A stretch of 64,000 nt of DNA from Gymnorhina tibicen (GCA_013399875.1 VXAZ01004634.1:310001-374000); one strand, 5' to 3'. Numbered from the stretch's first letter, positions 1-13,703 are shown. Program-made: numbers and translations. The notes: generated from the sequence alone by a model not told the origin.

Positions 1-392
1 ACTGTGAGACCTTGCAGGAAATTCGTGCTGCAGCAGGATCCTGGCTGGACCTGTGGCCTCGTGGAGTGGGGAGCCCATGCTGGAGCAGGTTTGCTGGCAG
101 GACTTGTGAACTTGTGGGGGATCCACACTGGAGAAGGGAAAGAGTGTGAAGGATTCTGCTCCTGAGAAGGAAGCAGCAGCAGAGCCCACGTGTGATGGAC
201 TGACTGCAGCCCCCATTCCCCATCCCCTGCACCTCTGGGGTATAGCAAAGTATAGCAAATTGGGCGTGAAGTTAAGTCATTACCTTGACCCATGAGCCTT
301 TTATTCTATTTTCTCTGCCCTGCCCAGCTGAGGAGGCCAGTGATAGAGCAGCTTTGGTGAGCACCTGGAATCCAGTCAGGGTCAACCCACCA
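1..392 (+). mobile_element. Endogenous retrovirus LTR, 3' portion (cut by window start)
   Basis: This is the right-hand part of an avian endogenous retrovirus LTR. Near the start it has repeated phrases of the type 'CCCATGCTGGAGCAGG' and 'CACACTGGAGAAGGG', which I recognise from a long avian LTR family that carries such degenerate internal repeats. The 3' tail at 337-392 (AGTGATAGAGCAGCTTTGG, then GTCAACCCACCA) is shared with the LTRs ending at 60453 and 60920. The tail places it in plus orientation. The sequence after about 392 does not continue as retroviral leader, so this is probably a solo LTR or a 3' LTR. The left end and any target-site duplication lie outside the window. The family resemblance is from memory. 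The shared tail is visible in the sequence. Confidence 0.75.
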
Positions 393-707
393 GAGGGATA
401 TCAAAGGATACCTGTTTATCACAAAACATTTTTTAATGTGATGAAGGAGCTGAATGAAGAAACTTGACTGCTCATTTCCAGCAAAACATGAGGACCAGAC
501 AGGGGCCCTGTTTTCAGTGCTGTGTATTTATGGCTCCCAGAAGAAATAGATGTGATAGTGACAGAAAACAAAGCAAAGCAGGTGGTGGGAATTCCAACCA
601 AGGTCTCCCAGGAACTGCTGGAGAAGGAGATCCCCAAGGAAATAAACATCGTGGTTCCTCGGACTTTTTCTGAACACTTACTGCTCTGGGTTCATATCCC
701 ACTTTAA
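393..707 (+). pseudogene. Coding-like remnant with two in-frame TGA stops, unrecognised
   Basis: One reading frame is open through 393-707 except for TGA at 465-467 and at 489-491, and it ends at TAA 705-707. The last 60 codons read like real protein, with alternating hydrophobic and charged residues (for example EEIDVIVTENKAKQVVGIP and KEINIVVPRTFSEHLLLW). Both stops are TGA, the form expected when a CGA arginine codon decays through CpG deamination. The frame begins right after the LTR end. I do not recognise the protein. It could be a decayed exon, a processed pseudogene fragment, part of a retroelement gene or a chance frame. I favour a pseudogene fragment, with low certainty. Confidence 0.3.
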
Positions 708-1134
708 CATAAATGTGGAAAGACAGCTAGAGAGCAGAAATTGATCAACAAGGGGGTAGGAGAGAGACTTGGAAAAGAGGGAAAGTCTAATTAAAAAAAA
801 AGGAATGCAGTATAAACTGGTATGTTATCTACAGGCCACCCATTTGTGCCAGCCAATTTTTTAACGAATAACACATGCTTCCCTTTAGCAAGTAGGAAAA
901 CATGTCTTATTCTTAATTGAATTATAGTCAGAGGATGTAAGAAAAAAGAGGAGTGAGGTGGGGGAGGAACATGGCTTTAGGTTACAGGGGAAATATGTTC
1001 AGAAATGGAGCCTTACACATCCCACACACACACTTTGAAACAGCCTAAGACGTTTGGAAAAACTTCAGGTGCTACTATGTTCTCACATGTGTATCATAAA
1101 CAGTTACTAAACACCTTATTGCCCCTAATATCAC

Positions 1135-1149
1135 GTTGTCATAGGCAAC
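1135..1149. promoter_or_regulatory. X-box-like palindrome (possible RFX binding site)
   Basis: GTTGTCATAGGCAAC is an imperfect inverted repeat. It fits the RFX X-box pattern (GTNRCC, 0-3 bases, RGYAAC) with one mismatch in the left half and a perfect right half. RFX factors bind such sites in ciliary and some immune promoters and enhancers. No gene start is visible nearby, so a function is speculative. Confidence 0.25.
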
Positions 1150-2878
1150 CGCCCCTGCTCTCTGTACAAAGCCTGGGCTCTGGTTACGCTCTGGTTACAT
1201 GCGGCGCTGTTACTCTGCGTTGGATTGGGGCTGTAAAGATAAAGGCATGTGGCAATACACACTTGTGAATTAGGGCTTTGCAAACCAATTAAGATGCTCC
1301 CAGTGGCCTAATGGTATGGGGTAAAAGGCTATCACCCCTTATAATGATTGGAAATGAAAATTGTTGTCTTTTAAATGGTTTTAAATTAAATATAGTTTAT
1401 TTGGATTGTTCCTGCTTCTATGTTTTTTCTTAGTGGACATATTCCAAAGTCAAGTTTTGCCTTGAAGACTTGTATTTGATGTAAAATGAAATTTTACATC
1501 TCATTCCTTTTGGAGCAATTTTCTCCATCTTATTTCACATGTCTTTTCATCATTACCATTGTTCCTGGTCAAACATTTTTTTAAAACGGAATTTACTTCC
1601 CAACTTCAAAGCAAAGGCAATATGAAACCTTCAAAATTTTATTTCAAAACTTCATGAGGAAATCTCTTTTCTCCTGTGATAAAACGGTAACATAGAAATG
1701 CCATTGTTGAAGAAATCTTTTTCATTCTACATTATTTTTTGTTAAGGATTCTGTAGAGGGCACCAGTAACATACCAAGAAACTATGGCAGGAGAATAAAA
1801 AAAGCTGACTGTGTCCTATAATTTGAATCAATTTGCAGCTACATGCAGAAAATAAACCTAGAGATACACAGAAGTATATGGCACAAGTTAAAATTTTAAA
1901 TAGTTCGGAAGCATTGCGAGGTTTATTTTACTGTGACAAATATGTTTGTGCTGCAGTTGGAAAAAGGTGATTAGCTGGTTGGAAACAATTAACCAAATAG
2001 GAAGAGTCACTGAAAGAAAGGCAGGAGAGCCAACAGAAGAGGATGAGAGGGAGCCAGATGTGTCAGTAGCCAGAAGGGGCATCCTGAGGGAGAGGCAGCA
2101 AGTAGCCAGCTGGCATGGGGAGAGCGGTACCCAGCAGAGGCTACATGGTGCAACCAAAGCTTTGCCTTCAAAGTTCTCTGCGCTGTGGTACCACTGCTCT
2201 AGTCAAACACTTCATCACAACCCATGTGTTAATAGCAAATGTAACTTTTCTGTATTTGCCTGTTTTTGATAAGTTAAAAAAGAGAGAGATTTTGTTTTAT
2301 TAGCTGCATTTATTTATGAGGTGTGAGCTTTCTTAATAGACAGAGTGGGAGGCAGGGGACAATTCCAACATTCAGCTAATACAGAATTTCCTACCTTAGA
2401 GTAATAGCAATTGTTTTTAAGGAAAAACAGACTCTACGAGCAGTTTTTAGTTGTATTGTGACATAATAGCTGTATAAATCATGGAGAAAATGAAATGGCA
2501 AAACTATCTCCTTGCCAAATTAACAACTTTAATTTTTTTTGGTTTCATGCCATATATTGTTTGCAATCAGAAACCTATTCATTTTTGTACATTTAAGAGA
2601 CCTGTGACAGATACAGTCATGTTACTTAACAAAAGTGCAATAGACATATCAAATACATGACAGAATATATAAAATATATTATTTTCACCTGAAAAGGATT
2701 TAAAATAGATGTTTAATTTAATTTCTTTAAATTAAAAAATAAAGTGGCTCTTGTGAGCATATTTCACTTTGCAGAGCATTCCCAATTCTACTTTTACTTA
2801 TTTCTAAGCAGTCAGTAATTTAATATGTGGTGACTGATTTCATTTATATTGACGATAATTGAATTTTAAGCTCTGAAA

Positions 2879-2930
2879 ATGTGTGTGTGTGTCTGTGTGT
2901 ATATACATACACACATACAATATATATAAT
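2879..2930. repeat. TG/TA compound microsatellite
   Basis: A run of GT units interrupted by one CT passes into ATATACATACACACATACA and then a TA run. The GT and AC halves are partly complementary and could fold into a hairpin. Confidence 0.85.
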
Positions 2931-4045
2931 TTTTTTCTAAATGGGTATATGGTTCCCTTTTTTTAGGATTAGAATCTTCATTATGGTAGACCAATAATCA
3001 TCACGTGAATATTCAATTGTTATGATTATGGTAAAGTTTAGCTTTGAGAAGTATAAACATCATATTTCTGAATGGAACAAGTGTCTGAAGACAAAAGAAG
3101 GGTATCTCAATCTTTTGATGCTTTAGTGGAAATCGCAGTGCTGCTGGTGGAAACTCCAACACTGACAACAGCTGCCAATAGACATTTTCCTGGCCTTTGT
3201 ATAATCCTTTCTCTTTGGGTGATTCTTGCATTTTCTACTTCTTATAAATTTAAAAGGCTAAATTTACCTATATTACTGCTCTAAATCAAGTCAGGATCAA
3301 AACTCCTATTGTTCTCAATGGTTCAAAAATTTCTTAGGGCTCTAGTTTGCATCTGATTTCAGCTTGCAGAGATTCATGTGAATCATTTTAACAGGCTTGA
3401 GTGGGTTTACAGCCCATCATTTTGATTTGAATAAACCTCAAAGCCCAATAGGAATTTCATCTCAAACCTTAAGAACTGAATCAAGACTATGCATAATCCA
3501 TTGTAAACCATATGTCAGCCTAGTTTCCCTGCAAACCTCTCCTAGCATTGTGAGAGGATTTGGAAAGCTCAGCAAACCTTGAGGAGAATCTAGTTTCTTG
3601 GCTTGTGACCAAACCTCAAACCTTAGAAATTGATTTTCTTTTCCTTGCAAAGGTTTTACACAGTTCTCATTGCCCTGCAGTTGTGTTCAAGGCAATTCTT
3701 TGCTTTTCTGTGCATGACTCCTGTGCTGCTTCTGAAGTGAAGAAAAACCCTTCCTGCAGTTAGCAGAAAACTACCTCCTTCACCATTAGATATTTTGCCT
3801 AGAACAATCTCCATAAAATAGAACAAACTGTGGGGACAGATTTTTATAAGTATAATGTGTATAAATCTCCCTATAAAGTTGTTTTAAATTTTATATCTTA
3901 CCTTTATCTCTTCATATATCACTTCTTATGATGACTTCAAGTTGCCTTCAAGGTAGACAATATCTTTGTGTTCATGTGTACCAAAACACAGCTGGAACAT
4001 GATCCTGTGTGGGGCCTCTGGGCACCTCTGCAATATAAATAAACA

Positions 4046-4046
<1 letters not shown>

Positions 4047-4084
<38 letters not shown>

Positions 4085-4089
4085 GTAAT
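4047..4089. repeat. (TAA)n microsatellite
   Basis: About 13 consecutive AAT/TAA units, with one TAG variant near the right end. On the other strand this run translates as poly-leucine in a short chance frame. Confidence 0.9.
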
Positions 4090-6677
4090 GTTAGTCTCTT
4101 GTACAATTTATGTGAACTATAGCTATGGAGTAAACCTTCCAGGAACAAAGTTTCTTGGTGCCACACAAGTTTTTGTTGGTCAAGAGTCTGCTCTTGACTC
4201 TAACAGCTCACAACTGTGGGAGCAATTCCTCATGCCAGCCATCCCTCTTTGGGGCTGTAAATTCTCCTCGTTGAACCTTATAAATCCACTGACCTTTATA
4301 ACTTGGCATTTTGCATCAGAGTAAACGACCCACCTGCTAATGAATTTATTGAAACAAAGCATACATTTTGCTGATATGACCCCATGTTTTTCCAAATGCT
4401 GACTTAGAAATCTTTAGGGAAAGTCATCTGCTTAAAAAAAAAAGAGGTTTTCTAAACTAATTCCTTGGCTTTATTTAAACATTTAAAATATATGTTGAAA
4501 TGCTGTATGAAATAGTGCCAAAAGTGAATAATAGTGGATATTATTTTTAAATGCTCATCTGAAACTACATGTCTCTAAACTTAAAATTTATGTTTCATGA
4601 GAGTTTTTTGCAGGGAGGAATGCATTATATTTTAAAAATAAATTAATGACCTTCAGTAAAAGTAGAGATGGCTGGCAAGTCTGCTTTGTGTGTAGTAATA
4701 AAAATGGTTTATTGGCCTAACGCAGTTAAATGCAGGAGCCAAATTATACTCAGGCTCAACTTCATATCTTGTGTGACTCTGGGGGCATCATTTGCTGACC
4801 TGGATTCCTCCCCTTCTCCAATCCCACTTCTTTTTCTGCCTGAAAGCAAAGCTTAGATGAAGAAAAGTAAATAGCTTTTCTTTCATTTAGCTGTATTTGT
4901 TTTCCATTGGCTCCTTTAAAGCAGCACCAGTGATGTCCCCAGAGCTCCCAAACCCATTTATTTTCTATCTACTACCTGCCAGCTTGAAGCTGAAGCTAAT
5001 TCACCCCAGAAGGTTTAACTCCCGTCAGCTGCAGCATCAGGGGCATATCAGTGGCACTGTGTGTAGGTGAGGATCAATAGGCTCAGGAAGTATAGAAAGG
5101 ACATGACTGGAGGAAAACAGGGTTTAGAGGCTGATCATGAAAAAATCAGAGGGACCTGGTATCTGGATTTGGCAGGGGAGCTTGTTTTGGAATAAAAAGG
5201 AATATTCCACAAGGAAAAAGGGAAATTGAAGCCTATTGTAAAAAATTGAGCTGCAGTTTAGTAGTTTTCTCTTTTGACTTACAGCACTATTAAGAAGCAG
5301 ACTGCATAGTCAGGTTAGAGAAGGATTTTCTTGGTTCTGAAGGACTGAACCCCTAATTTTCAAAGGATGCCTTAGCATCTTGAAGCTTTTCTTCCTCAGT
5401 CTCTTTCATGGGAATAATCCATGTGTACAGGCACTTCACTTTATGGACTCTAGACTGAACACTCATGTAATGTCAAAGGTGATGGGAGCTAGTCAGAAAG
5501 GTCCAAATCCATATAGGTTATTCATAAAAGTGTAAAACCATCCCCAAAGGAAAAGTTAAATCAAACAGTTGCCATAATTCTGAGTGGTTACGTAAGAGGA
5601 GAAATTTTGTCTGAAATCCTTGTGTTGCGATCCCTGATGAAAATTTTTGGCAAAGGTTTGAGATATAGTTTATATTTCCACAGTCTCAAATTTAGCTCAT
5701 AACCTTTAGCAGTTTTGCTAACCTTGCTGCTAGAGTCCTCATTAAAACTGTCTGTATGCTTTCATTATATTAGTTTAAAAGGACTGCAAGATCATCTGAT
5801 CTTGAATGGCACTAATTTTTACTTATTCTAAAAGTATAGGTTTTATATAAGCTGAAGCATTTTTATGTTGGGGAAAATAAACTATGTGTTACAGACACAG
5901 AAGAGGATAATCCATGATGCTACTCATGTCTGAACTGTTACTTATGTGAGAAACTGAATGTCCACAAGAGACACAGGGGATCCCCAGCAGCCAAACACAC
6001 TGTCTGTACAAGGGAAGGCAACTTGTATTGTCTTTGAAAATCTTGGAGTTAGAAAACAAGTTCCCCCGAAATTTTCAAAATCAAGAAATTAGCATGACGC
6101 TTGAAATCAGTGTGGCACGAGAAAAGTACATACCATCTGGGCATCTGAGAAGCAGAATTCTCTGCATTGATTTTTTTCTTTTCTTTTCTGTATGGATATA
6201 ATTTGTCCTTTGTCCCCTCTTCAACTGAGAGGATTTCTCAGAGGAAGGCAAAAAAAAGCACAGTGAATGCAAGATAGAAAATGATATGCTCACAGAGAAA
6301 TTATTTCTAACAGTTTAAGGTGACTCTTTGAGGCTTGAAAGATGACATATTCCCATGCTATGAACACCAGGTAAAACATCAATAAACCTGTTCTGTCCAA
6401 GGCCAAGGAAAAAGGGAAAAAGGTATTTAGGCATACATACATACTGTTGGATGGGGAGACAGATGGGCTACCCTGATCATCCAGCTCAATACAAATATAT
6501 CTCACTCAAGATCCAGTTCTTACCCATCATTACACCCCCAGGAGAAAGACTGAACAATCCTTGAAACTGTCGGATGTGTTTTCCTCCACATACTATGGTC
6601 CAAGTAACATCTCAAGTTCTCTTCAGTTAACTGAGCACCTGTGGTCCATCAGCCTTACAGCCACCTGTCCAGCAAAA

Positions 6678-6719
6678 TGCTACCAAAATTGACGTGATTG
6701 ACGTGCTACCAAAATTGAC
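6678..6719. repeat. Two copies of a 16-bp word at 26-bp spacing
   Basis: TGCTACCAAAATTGAC occurs at 6678-6693 and again at 6704-6719, with 'GTGATTGACG' between. It lies just upstream of the CR1 copy and may be a local duplication at the insertion site. Confidence 0.8.
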
Positions 6720-6736
6720 ATGCCCAGATTGATGTG

Positions 6737-7129
6737 ACATGCTGAGAGATTTGGGATTGTTCAGCCTGGAGAAGAGAAGGCTTCAGAAAAACCTTTGAGC
6801 ACCTTCCAGTACCCAAAAGGAACTACGAAAAAGCTGGAGAGGGCAAGGGCAGGTAGTGATAGGACAAGGGAGAATGGCTTTAAGCTGAAAGAGGATAGAT
6901 TTAGATTGGATATAAGGAAGAAATTCTTAACTGTGAAGGTGCTGAGACACTGGAACAGGTTGCCAAGAGAACTTGTGGATGCCCCATTCCTGGAAGTGTT
7001 CAAGCTCAAGCTGGATGGGGCTCTAAGCAACCTAGTCTAGTGGAAGGTGTCCTTGCCCATAGCATGGCGTGCTGGAACTAGATGATTTTAAAGTTTTCTA
7101 GTGACCCAGGCCATTCTATGATTCTATGG
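6737..7129 (+). mobile_element. CR1 LINE, 5'-truncated 3' end, plus strand
   Basis: CR1 is the dominant avian LINE. This copy begins with the typical 'GTTCAGCCTGGAGAAGAGAAG' type sequence near 6759 and ends in an 8-bp microsatellite (ATTCTATG twice) at about 7113-7128. The frame from 6795 to 7040 is open and reads as the end of the CR1 ORF2 protein: FRLDIRKKFLTVKVLRHWNR is followed by LPRELVDAPFLEVFKLKLDG. This is only the last ~80 residues, so no reverse transcriptase or endonuclease domain is present and the copy is dead. The open C-terminal frame suggests a moderate age. Confidence 0.95.
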
Positions 7130-9735
7130 TATATTCTTACCATGTGGACTCTAGAATGTATTTGTTCCACCTAAGTTTAGATACTTAAGTGAGGCATCTA
7201 ATTTAGGAAAATAAATACCTTGGACACCTTGGTTTCAAAGCAAGGGTGCACATTCTTTGTGTATGTCCACATATTCTATATATTTCACAAGTTGTTTAGG
7301 TACTACAGGATTAGAACAATTATTAAAGGTAGAAGGATTGAATTCAGATCAAGAACTGAACCATGGCGCTCACAAGGAAGTCTTAGTAATGATTCTGGGG
7401 TGCAAACTCAATTCCATCTATGTGATATTCCTCATCTTACATTCAAATTCATTCCCTATGCAAAGACACCTTTATGCTCACACTCTGTATGCACCAGCCT
7501 GCTTGCCTGTGCTTCCTCATTCTCAGTTTCTCAATAAATTGTGAATCTCTCACCCAGTTTCTGTATCTGACAAAAGGGATGAAATCTCAAACATTATTCG
7601 GTCTCCATATATAATTTTTTATGAAAGCAGGTGGGCAGAAAAATAACAGCGTTGCAGCATCTTCTTCGACTAAAGAATTGGTTACAACATGGATTTGCAA
7701 CTTTTTTGATACCAGACAATGCATTCATGAAAGAATTTTTATAAATAATTAGCTTGGCAAACCTTCAGATGGATGTCAACCATTCATGCATATTATAGTC
7801 TAGCTATTGCTAGTAAATGGGTTAAAATTAGTTAAGAAGTCCTTATCTTTAAAAAATAGACTACATGGAATTTTATGACTATGTATCATTTGTTACCATA
7901 ATCTTTGTACAAATGTATATTTTTCAAAAGAGTGAAAATGCAAAAATATTTTTTTAAATCTTATCAAAATTGGCACAAAAACCTTAGAAGTTCAGTGCAA
8001 AGGGGAATTGTCTATGTTTCCGAAAAGAGGAGGATCAGGAAATATTTTAATAACATTTCATCCACCAACCAGGAAGTGTTAGCAAGAATGTGTTTGGCTA
8101 TGATATTTTTTTTTCATGAATATTTGACAAACCACCCACTCATGCACACACACAGATCTCACCCCTAAAATTTGGATTCCTCTCAATAAAGAACTGAAGA
8201 GCTTATTTTTGAGTTTTTGATCTTTTTGATCTTTAATTCTTACCAGTCAAAAAGCCACTTCTTTACTGGGAAAAAAAAAATCTTGAAAACATTTTGACCA
8301 GACAAATTGTTATTCATATGAAAATTGAGTTCAAGTTTAAGCTAATTATGGAAAAGAAATAGATATTCTTGATGTCAAACTCATGCTCCAAATGAAGAAA
8401 GGATGCTCCAAATGAGTGAGGACTAGCAATGCGACAGCTTTAGAAAACTGCTACTGCTGACACTGTCTTCTGCTCTGGCATGGAAGACATTTGAAATTAT
8501 GACTGTGACCAGGGTTGTGAGACTGAGAGGCACAGATTCCTGAATTTATGTGAAACTGGGTGATGATTGGGATTCCATTATAACCCTGCATGGGAGACAG
8601 GCAGCTGGTGAAGGTTTGGAACCTTTTTAAGAATGAGTTCTGGGCTACTTTAAAACTGAAATCTGCTTTGAGTCATTAAAGCTATTTGAACTGGTGTGTC
8701 ACAATAAACTCTTTAAATGGTATAAGAATTTAAATCACTATGAGAGTTTAACATGTAGTTGGTAGAAGAAAAAGGTCCTATCCTTGGGCTTCTATGGAGA
8801 AGAAGTGGGTACAATGCAAAGTCATTCATGAGACAGTGTGACAGCATGGACATCTGAGCTAGTGTCAGAATTGGGGTGACTGTTTTGGCCTGGCTTCATG
8901 TAAAGGCAGTGTCACTGAGATCATCTGGTCTTTATGGAGATGGTCCTCACAACATCCTTTTATTCCCATTTAAATTGTTGGACCTCTGCGCTGCAGTTGA
9001 TGTGACTGGTTACAGAAACATGTCACGTTGCTGAAGGAAATGCCTGGGCATTGCAATAGTTATTTGTATGAGACTGAATACAGAATTATTACTTACTTCT
9101 GCGACCCCCAAGGAAAAGTATATTTCCAAGCACTAAGTGCTCTCCTTTGCTCTTGGAGATTTCGTAACTGGAAGAAAAGAATGTGTTTCTATCTGAATCT
9201 GATAAGGATGAAGAGTATGTGGTATGAAGGAAGGAATTGCTTCAAGGAATTCAGTTTGACAACCAACACCAGGGGGCTTCTTGCTGGAAAATGGGGAATA
9301 ATTCACTGAAATCAAAGCAGTTTATCGAAGCAAGAATTCAAACCCAGGATCTCACACTTTTTTGGTGAATATGCAGATCTAATCTGTACCAGATATTCTC
9401 TCTGACCTGTATTTGCAGCATGAACAGTACAGCCCATCTTCTAAACATTCCTGCCTAAGCTGGGCTCCATGGGCAGCATCCTAATTCAAAGGCAGCTCTC
9501 ATACAGGTGTGGATGCATTTTGCCTGAGGGAGAATGAAGCTATTCACGTACTTTACAAAGTGCAATAGTTTCTCCTCCCAAGCAACAGGACTCATAGGGC
9601 AAAATGTCAGACACAGGCGACCGGCTGAACACAAGTTAACAAGATCTTGAACAATTTTCTGCAGAGGAGTGATGAACCCGTTATAAGGAATGATGTGGGC
9701 CCTCTGTGGGCTCTCAGTGTTTCAACTGTATCATT

Positions 9736-9764
9736 ATTTGTCATATTTACAGTATATGACAAAT
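9736..9764. repeat. Short inverted repeat, 11-bp stem
   Basis: ATTTGTCATAT (9736-9746) and ATATGACAAAT (9754-9764) are exact reverse complements around a 7-base loop. It is too short for a microRNA precursor. No function is inferred. Confidence 0.8.
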
Positions 9765-12700
9765 GAGCTAAGGGGAAAAAACCTGGACTGGAAAGAGATT
9801 AGATCATCTGGGATGAAAAACTGCCAACACTGAGGCTTTACACCAAAAGAAAAGTAATAATCATGCCTTACATAAAGCATATGTAATCTCTGCAGCTACC
9901 TTGAAAAAATGCCCCCCTTCAGGACATTTCTTACTCTTTCTTCTACACACAGTTCCCCCATCTCATTCATCTTTGAGGCAAAGATGCATTTTCCATCTTC
10001 TTTGTCCTCTCCTGCAGAAAGCACTGTATACATCATATGCAGAAACATGAGCAAACTGTGGTTTGAATCCCTTCCACCCTTTCAGAAATTATTAAGCATC
10101 CAGCCTATGAGAAGCCACGTCTCTAATCACTTTTATGTTCCATTGACCAAGCTCTTTTTCCAATAGCACTGTCATTTAATACTGAATACTAATGAAGCCT
10201 GACTTGGTTTCTTCTTCATCTTGTTTTTTTTTTCACTCTTGAGGTACATTTCAGCTTCACCTTTGACATCTGTGTATGCAACCCCATACTAGTGCAACTC
10301 ACTTCAGAAAAATTTGTCCTTTCATGGCTCTACTCAGATTTCCAGATGCTGTTTTCAGATACTCTGAATCAATACAGAAGGTAGATGGCCCTTTAAAATG
10401 TGACCTGAACAAAACACATTTATGAGAACTCGATGGCAGAGTGTAATGTACAATACGTAAGTATTTAAAGTATATACTACAGAATGAGACATTTTACTGG
10501 CTGAAATCACATCATTTAACTTGTGGCAATGACCTCCTGCCGTGCAACAGATTTTTTTGTGTGCACATAGACATTACATGGAAGGAAAAACATACTATAG
10601 GCAGCTCTAACAAGACCCAGGTATTCAATGAAATTCAATTCCTGTTTTCTGTAGTACTCCTTTTACCACTGAATAGCTTCTTTTTTTTCTTTATTTTTTT
10701 CCTTCCTCTCCTGAGCTCTCTTTCTTGCAGAGTTCAGGACTATGAAGCTGATTCCTCTCCTGACATATCCATCCTACACTGATCATAAGGAGCAAGAGGC
10801 TGACAGATAATGGTGAACAGCTTTCCGTGGGAACTCGGATAATGCAAGTTCAGTTTGATCTCTGCAATGGTTCAGAACCACTCTGATATACATTGTGCAC
10901 TGCTGCCAAAAGTTTGTCTCCAGGCTACTAGGAGAGATATTTAAGGCACTGTGATGTTTAAACAGAAAAAATATGTCTTTTATTAATCATATTTGCACAA
11001 CTGATCAGGAAAATTCATTTCTTATGTTTTCAGAATTAATTTTGTGGAGCAAAGTGAAGTAAGATTAACCTATAGACCTAAGCAAAACTATGGCTTCTTT
11101 GTTTCAGGCTGGAGAAAGGCCAAATCACATTATAGCATACTTTACTGGTAAGGTTATATATTAGGAAAGTCCCAAAAGGGTTTGAGAAGGAACCAGTACA
11201 TAACAGAGTTAGTGACTGGCTATACAGCTCTATCTTGTACTATTTCCAGATTCTTACATTATAAACCACACAGTTATCAGTTTTATTGTCACTGTAATTC
11301 CAGATAGACACATATATCACACAGGCACTATGGTAATACTTCCATGAATGAAAGGGTCACTTTTTGCCCTGACAATCCTTGCGTAGAGGTGGGAGAAATC
11401 TAGGTAAGATTCTTGGAACACATCAGCTTCTATTTTTCCATTGTGCATCACTTGCTTTTCTATTGGTTTTTTTTTGTTCTCTAGGATTTTTTTTCTCTAT
11501 TCCACTGTCTTTCAGTGTGATTAATCTAAATTTATTGAATACAAATTTTCTCCAGACATATGGTTTCTGGCTAACAGTCCATTGTCTATTATATGTAAAG
11601 AATCAGGGCAAAATTTTAAAATATGTTCACTTATTTAGCTGGGATATTTTAGTTACTTAACCAATCTTTTCTGTGTTTACAGAGATGTTGAGAACTTCAG
11701 TGCCTGCTGAAGTTAGTGGGAACTTTGCCTGCTCAGCGTGTCTAGAAACTGGACTTTAATTAACATTTTATTGATTATTAAACTTTCTACATGTTCAGAC
11801 AGCAGCATAAAATTCTAGTGACTTCAGTTTTCTGGCCATTTTCAATTGGTGTAGAAAAATAACCATAACGAGATAGTGTGATAAGGAAGTTGTTGCTTTT
11901 ATTGCAAATCCACACTCTACATCTCTTTTAACCCTAATTATGCTCTGTTGCTTAAACAAAGTTTATTTTACTTAGGGTATTCAAACAAGATAACATGTAA
12001 GAATTTCAAAAAATAATTTTTTAACTACACTTTCCAGTCAGAATGACTAACTAAACCTGTGTCTTCACTGTCAAGAACAACAGCTCTACCTTGTAGCTGT
12101 CAGCTGCTCCCTTTGAGGAAAAGGTATAGGAAATAGATGTTTCCTGCATACCCTGCCAGTTGCACTGATAGCAAAGGCATTGATTTTATACCCAGTGAGG
12201 TCTATGGGAAACCAGTGGAGACAATTTCCTTAATAATTAGAAATCTATGTAATTTTATATTTGTTTAGAGAGTGAAAGAGAAACTTCAAGGTCTTTTTTC
12301 CGTGTCATTCATGTCATCACACAGTAATACACTTTCTATACAACACTTTCTACACTTTTTATACAACACAGCCATTTGATTATTTTAATATTGAGGTACT
12401 GAGACAAAACATTTTGGACCAGTGACCTTCATATATTTTGTTTATATTTAATTTAGAATTGCCTTCTTCCTCTACATATCAGTACAATTCTACCTTAGCC
12501 CCACTGTGCCTAGCCTCATTCAAAATAATGTGGAAGCATAAGCAGGGTTTGGATGTAGAAGGCATGTGTATACCTTACTATTGAATTTTCTAATTATTGC
12601 AAGGTTCCCTGTTCATCAGAAATAGGTGGATCTAATGCAGTTCAGTTCTGGTTATTATTTTGGGCATATGGAAATCTTAATATATTTGCTTTTGATTATT

Positions 12701-13667
12701 CTATACCTTATTTCAGGAAGGTTGAGTCCCACAAAGCACTGAATCCTTTCCTTTGCAATGAAATCAGGAGCTAGCAGTTGGTTGGGATCCCTCATTTTTA
12801 CCTTGTCCTTGAGAATCAGCCAAATGACTTGCAGTGGAAGTTTCTTTCCAGAATTAAAAACCAAACCAAACCAAACCACGATAAAAACAATGACGACCCA
12901 CAAAAAACCCCAAGCCTGCAGCCATCCATCTCAATAGATATTTTTCATATCCAAACAATAAAAGCATCAGGCTTAAGTATCAGACTTAAAGCTGTCAAGT
13001 TACTGGCCAAAAGAGATGTTAGTGTTTCACATAATCTAATGTATACATTTAGACAGTTTCATGGTTCACTCAGTTCCTTCAGTTTCTTTTTCATTTGGGA
13101 TCCATTCCAGTCCCTGTCACAGAGACCCAGACTCTTTCTTTGGCTGTGAAGCCTCCACAGCAGCATAGCCTGGATTGTGTTGAACCTCAGGATACTCACA
13201 CAAGTCTGGGTGATCCAGGAAGGAAAATCTCTGAAGCTCTAAATGTACAATGTACTTTTAAGGCCAATGAATTGGCTGTAGGAAAGACCTCAAGAAGGTA
13301 TTACTAGTGATAAGTTTAAAAGCCTCCCTTCTCAGCATTTTCAAACCAACATAAACATGAATTCTGCTTTATTTCTCAGTATTATAAAACTTTAACAGCA
13401 CTGAACTGTGGAAATAGCTAAATCTATCTTCTTCTTTCCTCTCCAGAGTACTTCCAAATCCTTCTGTTAAATTTCTACACTCTGTCACAGACATATTTTT
13501 ATATTTCTCTGTCATTTCTTTGTCTCAGCACTGTGGAAAAGAGAAATGATCCAATTACTTTGAGGAGAGGATTTCTAATAAAAATTTATAAAGAAATGGT
13601 AAGTGCTGTCACCTTCACTCTCTCTTTTCCCTTTTTTTTCCCTTCTGTGTTGTTGGTCGGGAAAGAA

Positions 13668-13703
13668 ATTGACATGAATATTTACATTGACATGAACATT
13701 TTT
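13668..13703. repeat. 18-bp tandem duplication
   Basis: ATTGACATGAATATTTAC is followed directly by ATTGACATGAACATTTTT, an imperfect head-to-tail duplication probably caused by replication slippage. Confidence 0.8.

Larger units (their letters stand above)
708..6677. other. Unique A+T-rich DNA without a recognisable gene
   Basis: No reading frame here exceeds about 107 codons and none shows a family motif. The stretch holds a TG/TA microsatellite (2879-2930), a TAA array (4047-4089) and an X-box-like palindrome (1135-1149). The block at 1000-1330 is less A+T-rich than its surroundings and has few homopolymers, as conserved non-coding DNA often does, but conservation cannot be judged from one sequence. 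Confidence 0.6.

Noticed and set aside
3972..4166. Minus-strand frame with a run of leucines
   Set aside because: It is the translation of the TAA microsatellite.
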